A DNA stretch of 64,000 nt from an uncultured Bacteroidia bacterium (GTDB lineage: Bacteria > Bacteroidota > Bacteroidia > NS11-12g > UBA9320), in NCBI GenBank assembly GCA_905478335.1, contig CAJQIC010000026.1, positions 1 through 64,000 on the forward strand, read 5' to 3'. The position numbers and the translations under genes are program-made. Below the pieces are notes generated by a model. The model was not told the origin of the DNA, made no database searches, and saw only the letters and a program-made list of their open reading frames with translations. This document shows positions 26,745 through 38,226 of this stretch, one piece after another (position 1 is the stretch's first letter; each line of letters begins with the position of its first letter).

Positions 26745-28502
26745 ATGGATAGTTTTGTTGTATCAGCGCGTAAGTATCGACCAGAGTCATTCGACACTGT
26801 TGTCGGACAAGAACACGTAACTCGAACGCTGATTAACGAGATAAAAAACAATCAACTTGCCCAAGCTTTTTTATTTAACGGTCCACGTGGTGTTGGTAAA
26901 ACAACCTGTGCAAGAATCTTAGCCAAAGAAATCAATAAAGAAAGCATCGAGGATGATTCCTACGATTTTTCATACAATATTTTTGAGTTAGACGCTGCTT
27001 CCAACAATAGTGTGGAAGACATCAGGCTGCTGAATGAACAAGTGCGTATACCTCCTCAAGTTGGGAAGTATAAGGTATATATCATTGACGAAGTCCACAT
27101 GCTGTCTACTGCGGCATTTAATGCGTTTTTAAAAACCCTCGAAGAACCTCCTGCGTATGCCATATTTATCTTAGCAACAACAGAAAGGCACAAGATCTTA
27201 CCAACGATTTTGTCGCGCTGTCAGGTGTTTACCTTTAATAGAATTTCTGTTGAGGATACCATAGCCCATCTGAAAGGAATTGGTGCCTCTGAAGATTTAA
27301 TAATGGAGGATGAAGCGCTGCATATCATTGCTCAAAAAGCAGATGGTGCTTTAAGAGATGCATTGTCCATTTTTGACCAGATGGTTAGTATTTCTGGCGA
27401 CAAACATGTCCGCTATGACGACGTTGTAAAAAATTTAAATGTCCTTGATTATGATTACTATTTCAAAATCACGGATGCCTTCAATCAACAAAACGTCGGT
27501 GATGTATTGTTGATTTACGATGAGATATTGTCGAATGGGTTTGATGGGCAGATTTTTCTTAACGGTTTAGCCAATCATTTTAGGGATTTAATGGTGGGAC
27601 GAAGTCCGGAAACAGTGAAATTGTTGGATGTGCCGCCTCATGTCCACCAGCAGTATCTCGATACGTCAGCCAACATGAGTCAAGGATTTTTGGTTAACGC
27701 TATAAACATCGCTAATCAATTCGACTTGGGTTACAAAGCCAGTAGAAATCAAAGGTTGCATGTTGAATTGGCATTGATTAAGATGTGTTACTTGCCGAGT
27801 TTAGTTTCTGGCGACGAAAAAAAAAAGTTTAGTCAGTCCATAAACCTTACAAAAGGTGTAGCCAGGACATCAGTTTCTTCTGAAATGCCTGCTGTTAAAA
27901 AGCAGGAAAAAGCACCAATTGAATTTGTTAAGCATGAACCTGAAGTTGCTGAAATCCCACAAAGTGAGCCAGAGAGTATCACAGATAATCAGGTCACAAA
28001 AGGCACCATAAAAAAGAAATTGTCAAATGACGTCGCTAAACTGGGTAACCTTGACGACTTACTAACCGGAGATATAAAACCGCAGAATACTGTGGTGAAG
28101 GATGCAGATAAAGAGAGTCCCAAGGTTGTACATGAACAGAAAAACATTGTTCAATCAGTATTGGATCAAGCCGTTGCGTCGTTTGTGGCTAAGCTAAAAT
28201 CTGAAGATCGGTCGATTCAGCTTTCGTTGTTCTCATTCATCAAACCTGTGGTACATGAAAACAAGGTATTTATTGAGTTAATCAAACAACATAAAATTCA
28301 ATTAGAAGAGGTTAAAGTGGAGTTCTTGCAACATTTAAGAACAGCGATGAATCATCCTGGTTTGTTAATAAACATCAAAGAAATTAAGAAGAAAGCAGAG
28401 GGAACCAGAGCATACACCGGCCAAGAAAAGTTTGACGTTATGGCCAAGAAAAATCCAGCGCTTTTAACCCTCAGAGACAAGCTTAACTTAACGATTAAAT
28501 AG
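26745..28502 (+). CDS. dnaX: DNA polymerase III subunit gamma/tau
   Basis: DnaX is the ATPase of the clamp loader, and its long form tau also links polymerase and helicase. The 585-residue protein has AAA+ motifs: Walker A GPRGVGKTT, Walker B YIIDEVHMLS, sensor 1 LATTERHKILPTILSRCQ, and sensor 2 around ADGALRDALS. The clamp-loader collar domain ends near residue 355 (VELALIKMCYL). A variable linker and a C-terminal tau domain follow (residues about 465-585). The four-Cys zinc module normally found between Walker A and DAASNN is absent, as I recall for Flavobacteriia. At codons 358-361 an A10 run is followed by stops in both other frames, so a short gamma-like form is likely (see the separate entry). 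Confidence 0.95.
   Translation: MDSFVVSARKYRPESFDTVVGQEHVTRTLINEIKNNQLAQAFLFNGPRGVGKTTCARILAKEINKESIEDDSYDFSYNIFELDAASNNSVEDIRLLNEQVRIPPQVGKYKVYIIDEVHMLSTAAFNAFLKTLEEPPAYAIFILATTERHKILPTILSRCQVFTFNRISVEDTIAHLKGIGASEDLIMEDEALHIIAQKADGALRDALSIFDQMVSISGDKHVRYDDVVKNLNVLDYDYYFKITDAFNQQNVGDVLLIYDEILSNGFDGQIFLNGLANHFRDLMVGRSPETVKLLDVPPHVHQQYLDTSANMSQGFLVNAINIANQFDLGYKASRNQRLHVELALIKMCYLPSLVSGDEKKKFSQSINLTKGVARTSVSSEMPAVKKQEKAPIEFVKHEPEVAEIPQSEPESITDNQVTKGTIKKKLSNDVAKLGNLDDLLTGDIKPQNTVVKDADKESPKVVHEQKNIVQSVLDQAVASFVAKLKSEDRSIQLSLFSFIKPVVHENKVFIELIKQHKIQLEEVKVEFLQHLRTAMNHPGLLINIKEIKKKAEGTRAYTGQEKFDVMAKKNPALLTLRDKLNLTIK
27816..27843 (+). other. Candidate programmed frameshift / transcriptional slippage site in dnaX
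   Basis: The sequence GAA AAA AAA AAG TTT AG holds ten consecutive A (27817-27826). A -1 shift, or one extra A, leads to GTT TAG and stops at 27830-27832. Loss of one A, or a +1 shift, leads to AGT TTA GTC AGT CCA TAA and stops at 27841-27843. The site lies about 5 residues after the end of the clamp-loader core, so the short product would be about 362 residues (gamma-like), against 585 for tau. The known precedents are E. coli dnaX (A AAA AAG, ribosomal) and Thermus dnaX (A9, transcriptional). Confidence 0.6.
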
Positions 28503-28509
28503 GTTAACT

Positions 28510-31500
28510 TTAATCATAAATCACAGTGACGGTTCCACTGTATTTTTCTTTTTGACCGTCGTAGATACACGCTTCGCGAAATTTAAGTATATAGAAATAT
28601 GTTCCTGGTGGGCATGTTTTGCCATTTCCTTGTACTGTGGCATCCCAATTTAATGTTGACGAGGCCTCATAATCCAGATTGCTAAAATAAACCCGCTCAC
28701 CCCATCGGTTAAAAATTGAAAGTTCATAAAAATCTTCCCCTTCCATTTCAACCTCAAATCGATCGTTTAACCCATCGCTATTTGGTGTGATAATATTGGG
28801 AATCATCATTTTGAATCGATGGTTACTTTCTATTGTTTTGCACAGTGTGTCCCAGCAGCCTTCGATGCTTTTGGAGTAAAGACATACGTCGAATTCGCCA
28901 ACGTCTGGCGCATAATTATGCGAAGCGTTTGGTTCAAAAGCCGTATTTCTGTGACCACTAGAAACGTGACCGAAATTCCATTCTAAGACATCGTTTTCTT
29001 TGTGGTTAGCCGAAAAATGGAATGTTGGACAGATACTATCTTGTGTAAAGTCAAACGATGCAGTATTCTCAAATATTTCCAAGGTCTTCGTTATAGAATC
29101 ATAACATTTACGTTGGTATGGACCTGTCGGTATATAGGTGGGTCGGTATCTTATTTCCAATGTACCTGTATCTTCAAGGTATACGTTATTTGTCGATTGA
29201 TTGCTTATGACAGAATCGTTTTGATAAAACCATCTATAGGTCTGATAGATAGAGTCAGACTGGTCAACCAGACTAATGGAGGTGCCTTTACATAAACTAC
29301 CCTCGGTATCGAAATCAACTTGAGGGATTGGTAGTATTACAACACGCCTTACTTCGTGTACTAGGGCGTTGGTGTCAGGAAAGGTGGAATTACAATAGTA
29401 AATGTTGTTACCATTGTCTGGGTTCACGACACTATCTCCAGCATATAAATAAATATAATAAGTACCTGGATTTGTGTAGGTGAACGAGACGTTTGAATCA
29501 GATTTTGTGCTCAATGAATTGGAATTTGAACTGGTGTCTCCAAAGTACCAGATATAATCGCTCGCTTTTTGTGAGTTGTTTTTAAATGTAACGGTATGCG
29601 GAACACACGCTACGGTGTCTGAAAGTATATCAAAATGGGGCAGGGGTCCATCAATGTTAATCGTTATAACAGCCGTGTCTTTGCAACCTACTTTGTTTTC
29701 AGCAACGTGGGTTATAGTGAAATCCCCATAGGTGGAATAATAATGGAAAGGGTCTTTCAAAAAACTGGGTGTTTTCCCATCTCCAAAATCCCAATAATAC
29801 GATACTATTTTATCGAATGTTGTATCTGCAACAGTAGAAGAGTCAAAGAGTTGGAGGATGTCGTCGCATAAAAGTTTCTTGGCTAGATCCCTTATACCTG
29901 CATCTATATTTTCAACCACTACCCATTGGGTGGAAGTGTCACTGCATCCCGTGCCATCCACAGACGCCATTCGAACGCGGTAAGTACCAGGTGTGTTGAA
30001 TACGTGGGTTGGTTCAGTCGTGTGCTTGCCAAAACCTGCGCCGTCATCGAAGTCCCAGTATACTTTTTCAGGACGAGTCGGTTGATCAGGTGGTTCCCAT
30101 CTCCAATATTGATTGGTATCTCCCCAATAGATGATGCTGTCTTTAAATTGCACCGAGGCACCTGGGCACACAGGTTTGGAGTAGTCGAATTTGTTATAGA
30201 AACCTATTTTTCTATCGAAGTACACTGTGCCTGTACAACCCGAGTCTGTTGTCATTGTAATGCTGCCGCTGTAATCACCACTTGTGGTATACCTATGCGT
30301 AAAATCTGCAAGTTTACTTGAGTCTTTGTTGACGTATGTCGTGTCAAACCCGCCATCTCCCCAATCGTAGTAAATATCTGTTACATGTTTCTGTTCTTGT
30401 ACAAAAAAGTTGCCTACCAGGTCGGAAGGCAAACAACCATTAAATGTTAGGTTGGCTTCAGGTCTTGGAGCTGGGTTTAATCTAAAATCTTTGTGGAACC
30501 AGAACGTATCTGAACAAACGCGATTTGGTTCAATGGTGTAGTCGCTAGAATCGCACGAGTGATATACTTTTTCGTCCCCGGTGATGGCTACAATGCCCCA
30601 TGTCACCCATCGAGTTGAATCACAGGTTGTCTTGTATATATGCGGTGATCGAAAATCAATGAATTTGTTCTTGCCACACATAGAGTCATAATTAATCTGA
30701 ATGTTGTCGTAACAACCTTCAACTTCAAAATGTACTGGTGATAAAACGCAATTGTCTCTTGTATCTGTACCAAAGTCTTCTCTTACCGGTTTTTTAATCA
30801 CCACATATTCTCGTGAACTATCCTGACAACCGTTGGCATTGTCAACTACAGTAAGCCAAACCTCGTCGCACATGGTTGTATCGTACAAATGCTTGGCATT
30901 TTTGTCGACCGAGAAATTGCAATTCTTGTTTTTGTTTACTCCGTTCTTGGTATCTGTTGTGCATGGTTCGGCGTTGCCATCTTGAAACTTCCACAAATAG
31001 CTAAGATCTGTTGTGCGATGGGTGGTGCTTGCATCACAGAAGAAAACGGTGTCTTTTGGCTCGCATTGTGAGGCGTTCAAAATGCGCGCTCCAGCTTTAA
31101 CCCCAACCACCTCGATGGAATCCTGTTTGTACGAAACACAATCACCTTTTTTAATACGAATTTCAATGTAATATTTGGCAGGTCTTGGTGGATAAAAGTT
31201 TACAACGCGCTGTCCTCCAAACATTTGTACAACATCCATGGCTGTATCCAAAGCCGTCCAAAGAAAACTGGCTCCAGGGACCACTGGATGTGAAAACTCA
31301 AAGTATTCTCCATAACACAAAATGGAGTCTGACTTCGAGTGATTGATGTCAACCTTGTCCAAACTAACGCCAACGGTGCGCTTAAATCTGGTTTGGCATC
31401 CATTTTTAAAAGTCAGTATTAAGAATACCGAGAAATTTCCGTTCTTTTTAAAATCGTGGTAAAATGGTGTGTCAGAAAAATTGGTTACCGTATCTTTTTC

Positions 31501-32244
31501 TCCGTCACCGTAATCTATTTCCACCAATGCTAAGTCATCTTTGTTTTTTATCCAATTGGTGTCCAGTGTAAACCAATTCGTCTGAAACTCACAGTCACGG
31601 GATTCCCTTCCTGTGAAAAAGGTGCCTTGAAAATCCTTAAGGACCTCTACCTGAAGTGTTCCGATGGTCTCACATCCTTTACTATTGGTTAGTTCGACGT
31701 CAATACTGTATTTGCCCGCTTGTTGGTAGGTGTAACATATCTTATCGCCAGTTCTGGGGTTATTGCTGTCTGTTTTCCCCCCATCACCCCATAGAACAAT
31801 GCGTTTAGTGTTGGTGGTAGAGGTGTTCCCAGAAGTTGAATTATCTATAATGCAGATATTGTTTTCCGTTAAGCAGACAATTGAGCTAGGGTCTAGCTTT
31901 AACTGGACGTCCGGTGGATTGTATACGTCTATTTGCTTTGTAACCTCGCAAGTTGCGCCGTTGTTTTGAAGAATTGTTGCGGTAACGGTATATTGGCCGG
32001 CGCTCGCATATCTATGGTTGGGAGATGTTGTCGTGCTGCTATTTCCATCACCAAATTTCCACGCTACACTCGATACACCATTGGTGGAGTTGGCGGTAAA
32101 ACCAATTAAATCATCAACGCAAGCATAATCGCCAGATTGTATTGAGCATTGGGCCGATGCTAGACAGAAGTTTAAGAATAAGACTATGAGCGTGGCAAAT
32201 GCTTTCGCAAACAATACTATGCCATTACGCTTAAATCTTTTCAA
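28510..32244 (-). CDS. Giant PKD-repeat surface protein with T9SS type B (gliding motility-associated) C-terminus
   Basis: A 1244-residue secreted protein. After a signal peptide (ending FCLASAQ) come many PKD-like Ig domains, each marked by a W-x-F/W-G-D-G type motif: VAWKFGDGNSSTT, IVLWGDGGKTDS, DWGDGGFDTT, YWDFDDGAGFG, YWDFGDGKTPS, YIWYFGDTSS. Paired Cys residues are frequent. The C-terminus has the type B signature (IPNIITPNSDGLNDRFEVE, SIFNRWGERVY, WDATVQGNGKTCPPGTYFYIL) of CHU_C/gliding-motility-associated cargo. The protein is probably an adhesin or surface structural protein. The start is TTG 32244; an in-frame stop lies three codons upstream and no ATG precedes the signal peptide. 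It is convergent with dnaX. Confidence 0.88.
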   Translation of the reverse strand: MKRFKRNGIVLFAKAFATLIVLFLNFCLASAQCSIQSGDYACVDDLIGFTANSTNGVSSVAWKFGDGNSSTTTSPNHRYASAGQYTVTATILQNNGATCEVTKQIDVYNPPDVQLKLDPSSIVCLTENNICIIDNSTSGNTSTTNTKRIVLWGDGGKTDSNNPRTGDKICYTYQQAGKYSIDVELTNSKGCETIGTLQVEVLKDFQGTFFTGRESRDCEFQTNWFTLDTNWIKNKDDLALVEIDYGDGEKDTVTNFSDTPFYHDFKKNGNFSVFLILTFKNGCQTRFKRTVGVSLDKVDINHSKSDSILCYGEYFEFSHPVVPGASFLWTALDTAMDVVQMFGGQRVVNFYPPRPAKYYIEIRIKKGDCVSYKQDSIEVVGVKAGARILNASQCEPKDTVFFCDASTTHRTTDLSYLWKFQDGNAEPCTTDTKNGVNKNKNCNFSVDKNAKHLYDTTMCDEVWLTVVDNANGCQDSSREYVVIKKPVREDFGTDTRDNCVLSPVHFEVEGCYDNIQINYDSMCGKNKFIDFRSPHIYKTTCDSTRWVTWGIVAITGDEKVYHSCDSSDYTIEPNRVCSDTFWFHKDFRLNPAPRPEANLTFNGCLPSDLVGNFFVQEQKHVTDIYYDWGDGGFDTTYVNKDSSKLADFTHRYTTSGDYSGSITMTTDSGCTGTVYFDRKIGFYNKFDYSKPVCPGASVQFKDSIIYWGDTNQYWRWEPPDQPTRPEKVYWDFDDGAGFGKHTTEPTHVFNTPGTYRVRMASVDGTGCSDTSTQWVVVENIDAGIRDLAKKLLCDDILQLFDSSTVADTTFDKIVSYYWDFGDGKTPSFLKDPFHYYSTYGDFTITHVAENKVGCKDTAVITINIDGPLPHFDILSDTVACVPHTVTFKNNSQKASDYIWYFGDTSSNSNSLSTKSDSNVSFTYTNPGTYYIYLYAGDSVVNPDNGNNIYYCNSTFPDTNALVHEVRRVVILPIPQVDFDTEGSLCKGTSISLVDQSDSIYQTYRWFYQNDSVISNQSTNNVYLEDTGTLEIRYRPTYIPTGPYQRKCYDSITKTLEIFENTASFDFTQDSICPTFHFSANHKENDVLEWNFGHVSSGHRNTAFEPNASHNYAPDVGEFDVCLYSKSIEGCWDTLCKTIESNHRFKMMIPNIITPNSDGLNDRFEVEMEGEDFYELSIFNRWGERVYFSNLDYEASSTLNWDATVQGNGKTCPPGTYFYILKFREACIYDGQKEKYSGTVTVIYD

Positions 32245-32340
32245 GGATATTCAATTAGTTGCCACAAGGTATTTGCAACCGCATGGAATACCAAATGTGA
32301 ACGTAACGTTTACACTAATTTGATAAAAGGTTGCTTCACA

Positions 32341-32366
32341 AATTGAGACACACAGGTGTCTTAATT
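32341..32366. terminator. Hairpin downstream of eno (possible terminator)
   Basis: AATTGAGACAC-ACAG-GTGTCTTAATT forms a stem of about 10 Watson-Crick pairs plus one G-T around a 4-base loop. It lies just after the eno stop on the minus strand. The T run that would mark a classical intrinsic terminator is short (AATTTG), so it may instead be an mRNA-stabilising hairpin. Confidence 0.5.
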
Positions 32367-32382
32367 TGCTGCTCAAAGCAAA

Positions 32383-34765
<2,383 letters not shown>

Positions 34766-34780
34766 GTTTTTATGTTTTTG

Positions 34781-34809
34781 CAAAGGTAACATAGCAAGGA
34801 TTTTTGCAA
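34781..34809 (-). promoter_or_regulatory. Predicted carA promoter
   Basis: TTG (34809-34807), an 18-bp spacer and TACCTTTG (34788-34781) on the minus strand form a complete Bacteroidota promoter. The distance to the GTG start gives a leader of about 11 nt. Confidence 0.7.
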
Positions 34810-34831
34810 AACTATGTTGAAAAGTTGCGAC

Positions 34832-36142
34832 TTATTTTTGGTTTATCCAATCTGATAAGTGTTTTATTACTTTAACGCTTGGGTGTCCGGGAATGTAATA
34901 TTCATTGGGTGTTGAGGGGGAGTCTCCCCATATTAGTTGATGATTTACGCCGGGTATCAGATTGAAATCTACGTGATTTTCATTTTGAAGTAATTCTTGA
35001 TACTTTACAAATTCTGTTTGATATCGAACCTGGTAGTCACGATCACCTTGTGTGATGAGCACCCGACAAGTCAATTGTTTAATTACGTCAGCAGGGTTAT
35101 ATGTCGAAAACTCTCGAAAGTACGGTAACATTTTATCGCTGCCCATAATGCTAAGTTTACTGACTTCAGAAGGTTCTTCGTTAATGAATTTCACCTCTTG
35201 TTTAGCGGTTTCAATTAATTTATTTTCCCTTTTGGTTAATTTACCGTCAAGCCCAAGCAAATATGCATATTGTTCAGGAATGATTTCATATAGTGCTCGA
35301 TAGGGGCCAGCCAACATAATTATGCCTGCAACATTAGATTGGTCGGCAATTCTGGGGCTAGCATAGGCCCCCAAACTATGGCCCAATACGTACACTGCTG
35401 ATGAATCTATGAACGGATAGGTTTTGGCCAGATTTACCGCAGATATTGCATCGGCTATAGTCTCTTCGTATAGCGTAATTGAATCTGCTTTCGCTAATTG
35501 TTTCTGATAAACCAAGGTTCTTTTGTCGTACCTAATCGTGGCAATACCGTTAATTGCAAATCCATACGCAAGGTCTTGAAACAATCGGTTTGGAGATAGG
35601 GCGCTTCCTTCATTTCTGTCACTTGGGCCTGAACCATGCACTAAAATGACTACGGGGCACTTGGTGCAATTTTCGGGTAGAAGTAACTCCCCAGGCAATG
35701 AGAACGTGTCGGTTTTAACTTTGATACGTTCTTTACCAAAGACTATGTTTTTTGCCCAATCAGGGGTTTTATACGCCAGTGCTGTGAAACGTAATCCAGC
35801 AATATCTTTTTGTTCGTTACTTGTTAAAATCAAATTGAAACTGGCCTTTTCGAAATGCAAGGGTACGGTAGCAGTCTGTCGATTTTTTACCGTAGAGTAT
35901 GCGACTTTCCCCGTTTCTCTCAGTTTGCCATTGTTTTTTTGAATACCCTTCCATGCGCCGAAGAGGTAAATTTTCTTGAACGACTTCTTCGTCTTTTTGT
36001 CAAAGTAACGATGGATCTTCCCAATTTTGTTCTGTTCAAATAGCTGGATAATTTCTTCTGTTTTGGTTTCGAATTCTTGTGCCGAACAAAACATTGCCAG
36101 TCCACACAGAACGAAAACCAGAATCAGTCTATTCATGGTCAT
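34832..36142 (-). CDS. Secreted alpha/beta hydrolase with N-terminal DUF3887-like domain
   Basis: A 436-residue exported hydrolase. A signal peptide (ending AMFCSAQ) precedes a domain of about 110 residues resembling DUF3887 (FEQNKIGKIHRYFDKKTKKS). The alpha/beta hydrolase follows: oxyanion region VVILVHGSGPSDRNEG, nucleophile Ser in VLGHSLGAYAS, Asp in ITQGDRDYQV and His in PGVNHQLIWG. The substrate is likely an ester or peptide in the periplasm; related proteins are annotated as prolyl oligopeptidase-like or lipase-like hydrolases. Two ATGs, 36142 and 36136, are equally plausible; both overlap the end of the RluA gene, so translation is probably coupled to it. Confidence 0.85.
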   Translation of the reverse strand: MTMNRLILVFVLCGLAMFCSAQEFETKTEEIIQLFEQNKIGKIHRYFDKKTKKSFKKIYLFGAWKGIQKNNGKLRETGKVAYSTVKNRQTATVPLHFEKASFNLILTSNEQKDIAGLRFTALAYKTPDWAKNIVFGKERIKVKTDTFSLPGELLLPENCTKCPVVILVHGSGPSDRNEGSALSPNRLFQDLAYGFAINGIATIRYDKRTLVYQKQLAKADSITLYEETIADAISAVNLAKTYPFIDSSAVYVLGHSLGAYASPRIADQSNVAGIIMLAGPYRALYEIIPEQYAYLLGLDGKLTKRENKLIETAKQEVKFINEEPSEVSKLSIMGSDKMLPYFREFSTYNPADVIKQLTCRVLITQGDRDYQVRYQTEFVKYQELLQNENHVDFNLIPGVNHQLIWGDSPSTPNEYYIPGHPSVKVIKHLSDWINQK

Positions 36143-36848
36143 ATTTTCTTAGAAGTTTTAAGAATACAGCCATGTCTTTAGGCAGTGGCGCTTTAATGTT
36201 GAATGACTTACCGTACAAGTCAAAGCTTACGGACTCTGCATGTAAAGCCGTCCGGCTGATCATTGGTCGGGGCTCTTCATGTGTTGGAGGGTTGTAGTTC
36301 TTTTTGATAGATTTCAGATAAGGTGGGTCGCCACCGTAAATGACATCACCAGATATTGAGGCGTTTTGAGTTGCCAGATGAATGCGAATTTGGTGCAATC
36401 GGCCAGTTAGTGGCTTACATTCAATCAAGCAAAAATTCTTAAAAGTCTCAATTACGCTGAAGTCTGTTTCCGCCGGTTTGCCGTCTCTTTTATCTACCTT
36501 CGCTCTGCCTCTTGAACTAACAGAAAGGGGTGTGTCTACTGTGGTGTTCTTGAAGTAATGACGGCCATCGGAAATAGCCCAGTAAGTTTTTTCAATTTCT
36601 CTTTTTTCGAATTTTATAGACATCTCTCGGTATGTTTCCGGATTTTTTGCAATGAGTAAAATGCCAGATGTCTCTTTATCCAGTCTATGACAGAGTTGAG
36701 CTGATGCCAGGTAATCTTGTGCTAGATGCTGAATACTCGGTTGATCTCCGATACGGTCGTTTAGACTGGAGATCATAGCAGGTTTGTTTATGGCAATAAG
36801 GTGTTCATCTTCGTGAACGATGTATTCTGAAAAACGTTTTAGCTTCAT
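36129..36848 (-). CDS. RluA-family pseudouridine synthase without S4 domain
   Basis: A 239-residue pseudouridine synthase that starts directly at the catalytic fold (YIVHEDEHLIAINKPAMI). The active-site Asp is in LCHRLDKETSGILLIAK, and GRLHQIRIHLA is the RNA-binding block. Lacking an S4 domain, it resembles RluA or TruC-like enzymes acting on rRNA or tRNA, but the target uridine cannot be predicted. It overlaps hisS by four bases (ATGA) upstream and the hydrolase gene by up to 14 bases downstream. These three genes are therefore one translationally linked group. The window also has a second family member, the RluD type at 7608. Confidence 0.88.
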   Translation of the reverse strand: MKLKRFSEYIVHEDEHLIAINKPAMISSLNDRIGDQPSIQHLAQDYLASAQLCHRLDKETSGILLIAKNPETYREMSIKFEKREIEKTYWAISDGRHYFKNTTVDTPLSVSSRGRAKVDKRDGKPAETDFSVIETFKNFCLIECKPLTGRLHQIRIHLATQNASISGDVIYGGDPPYLKSIKKNYNPPTHEEPRPMISRTALHAESVSFDLYGKSFNIKAPLPKDMAVFLKLLRKYDHE

Positions 36849-38197
36849 GAAAACTTGGATATCAAATCAGTCACACTTAATTTTTGTTGCTCACCAGTTT
36901 GCATGTTTTTCAGCTGAACTGATTCTGTTTCAATTTCATTATCACCAACAACGGCGACCCATTTGTAGCCGCATTTGTTCGCATAATCAAACTGCTTATT
37001 TATTTTCTTAAGATCAGGGTAGACGACAGTCGGGATTTGTTTGGCTCGCAGTTCATGTGCACAGGCAAGGGCATATTTTCTTGCTACTGCATCAAAATGG
37101 CAAAACAATAGTGTGTTGTGGGTGTACTTTTCATCATAAAATCCTTGGGACGCAAGGATGTCATATATCCTGTCCAACCCAAAGGATATGCCTACGCCAG
37201 ATACGTTCTTTAAACCAAAAACACCGGTTAAGTCATCGTATCTTCCTCCTCCAGATACACTGCCGATACCACTATCTAAAATAATGGCTTCGAAAATGCA
37301 ACCGGTATAATAATCTAAGCCACGTGCTAAACTGAAATCGAGCACGATGTTCACATTCGAAATATCTCCGTATTGTAGTACTTGGTTTAATTCTTCAATG
37401 CCAATTGACTTTTCTTCACAATCGACAAGGGATGCTTGCAATTCATCAATGGTTTCAACGGAAAAAGGCTTTATATGCAATAGAGCCTTAAGGTGGTCAA
37501 TTTTATTGGGTGCTAACCCTTTTTCTGATAGTTCTTTGGTTACGCCGTCCCAACCAATCTTGTCGAGCTTATCTATAGCCACCGTCAGGTCAGTGAAGGA
37601 GCCCTTAAATTCTATCGTTTTGGCTATCGCTTCAAGAATTTTGCGATGGTTTAACCGTACTTGATAATCTTTCAATCCAAGATTGGTAAACACTTGGTGG
37701 TATATCTGAATAAAATCTGCTTCACAGACGAGCGACTTTGTGCCGATGACGTCTGCATCACATTGCCAAAACTCTCTGTATCTGCCTTTCTGTGGCCGGT
37801 CGGCACGCCAAACGGGTTGAATTTGATACCGTTTGAATGGGAAGGTGATGTTGTGTTGATTTTGAACGACGTATCGTGCAAAAGGAACGGTTAAGTCATA
37901 TCTCAAGCCTTTGTCCGAAATCGAAGGTACAAGTTGACTCGAGTTTTTGTCTGCAAGGGCTTGTCCATCTGCCTTATTCAAGTAATCACCTGAATTCAGA
38001 ATCTTGAACAAAAGGTTGTCGCCTTCAGCGCCATACTTACCTGTAAGCGTACTGAGCTGCTCCATCGCAGGTGTTTCAATGGGGTCAAAGCCATATAATA
38101 CATATACATCCTTAATGACATCAATGATCTGATTGCGTCGATTCATTACTTCTGGTGAGAAGTCTCGCGTACCTTTAGGAAGTGAGGCTTTTTGCAT
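36845..38197 (-). CDS. hisS: Histidyl-tRNA synthetase
   Basis: HisRS charges tRNA(His) with histidine. The 450-residue class II synthetase has the expected order. The N-terminal LPKGTRDFSPEVMNRR comes first, then motif 2 (RYQIQPVWRADRPQKGRYREF). The histidine-binding ARGLDYYTGCIFE follows, then GGGRYDDL and motif 3 (GISFGLDRI), and last the anticodon-binding domain (VVYPDLKKINKQFDYANK, VGDNEIETES). A -7 element ends only 4 bases before its ATG, so its mRNA may be leaderless. The stop overlaps the start of the RluA-family gene, linking tRNA charging and RNA modification genes in one operon. Confidence 0.97.
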   Translation of the reverse strand: MQKASLPKGTRDFSPEVMNRRNQIIDVIKDVYVLYGFDPIETPAMEQLSTLTGKYGAEGDNLLFKILNSGDYLNKADGQALADKNSSQLVPSISDKGLRYDLTVPFARYVVQNQHNITFPFKRYQIQPVWRADRPQKGRYREFWQCDADVIGTKSLVCEADFIQIYHQVFTNLGLKDYQVRLNHRKILEAIAKTIEFKGSFTDLTVAIDKLDKIGWDGVTKELSEKGLAPNKIDHLKALLHIKPFSVETIDELQASLVDCEEKSIGIEELNQVLQYGDISNVNIVLDFSLARGLDYYTGCIFEAIILDSGIGSVSGGGRYDDLTGVFGLKNVSGVGISFGLDRIYDILASQGFYDEKYTHNTLLFCHFDAVARKYALACAHELRAKQIPTVVYPDLKKINKQFDYANKCGYKWVAVVGDNEIETESVQLKNMQTGEQQKLSVTDLISKFS

Positions 38198-38201
38198 AGC
38201 G

Positions 38202-38209
38202 CAAAAATA
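38202..38209 (-). promoter_or_regulatory. Predicted hisS -7 element directly before the start
   Basis: On the minus strand TATTTTTG fits TAnnTTTG and ends exactly 4 bases before the hisS ATG, which predicts a leaderless transcript. No clear TTG was found at -33. Confidence 0.5.
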
Positions 38210-38226
38210 CTGATTTGACGACTGAT

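Noticed and set aside
27844-27857. ACCTT-ACAA-AAGGT hairpin as a stimulator of dnaX frameshifting
   Set aside because: The stem has only 5 bp and starts 16 nt after the slippery run, too weak and too far for a typical stimulator.
28502-28510. GTTAAC between dnaX and the PKD gene as a regulatory site
   Set aside because: It is only 6 bp, in a 7-bp gap between two convergent genes where no promoter is expected.
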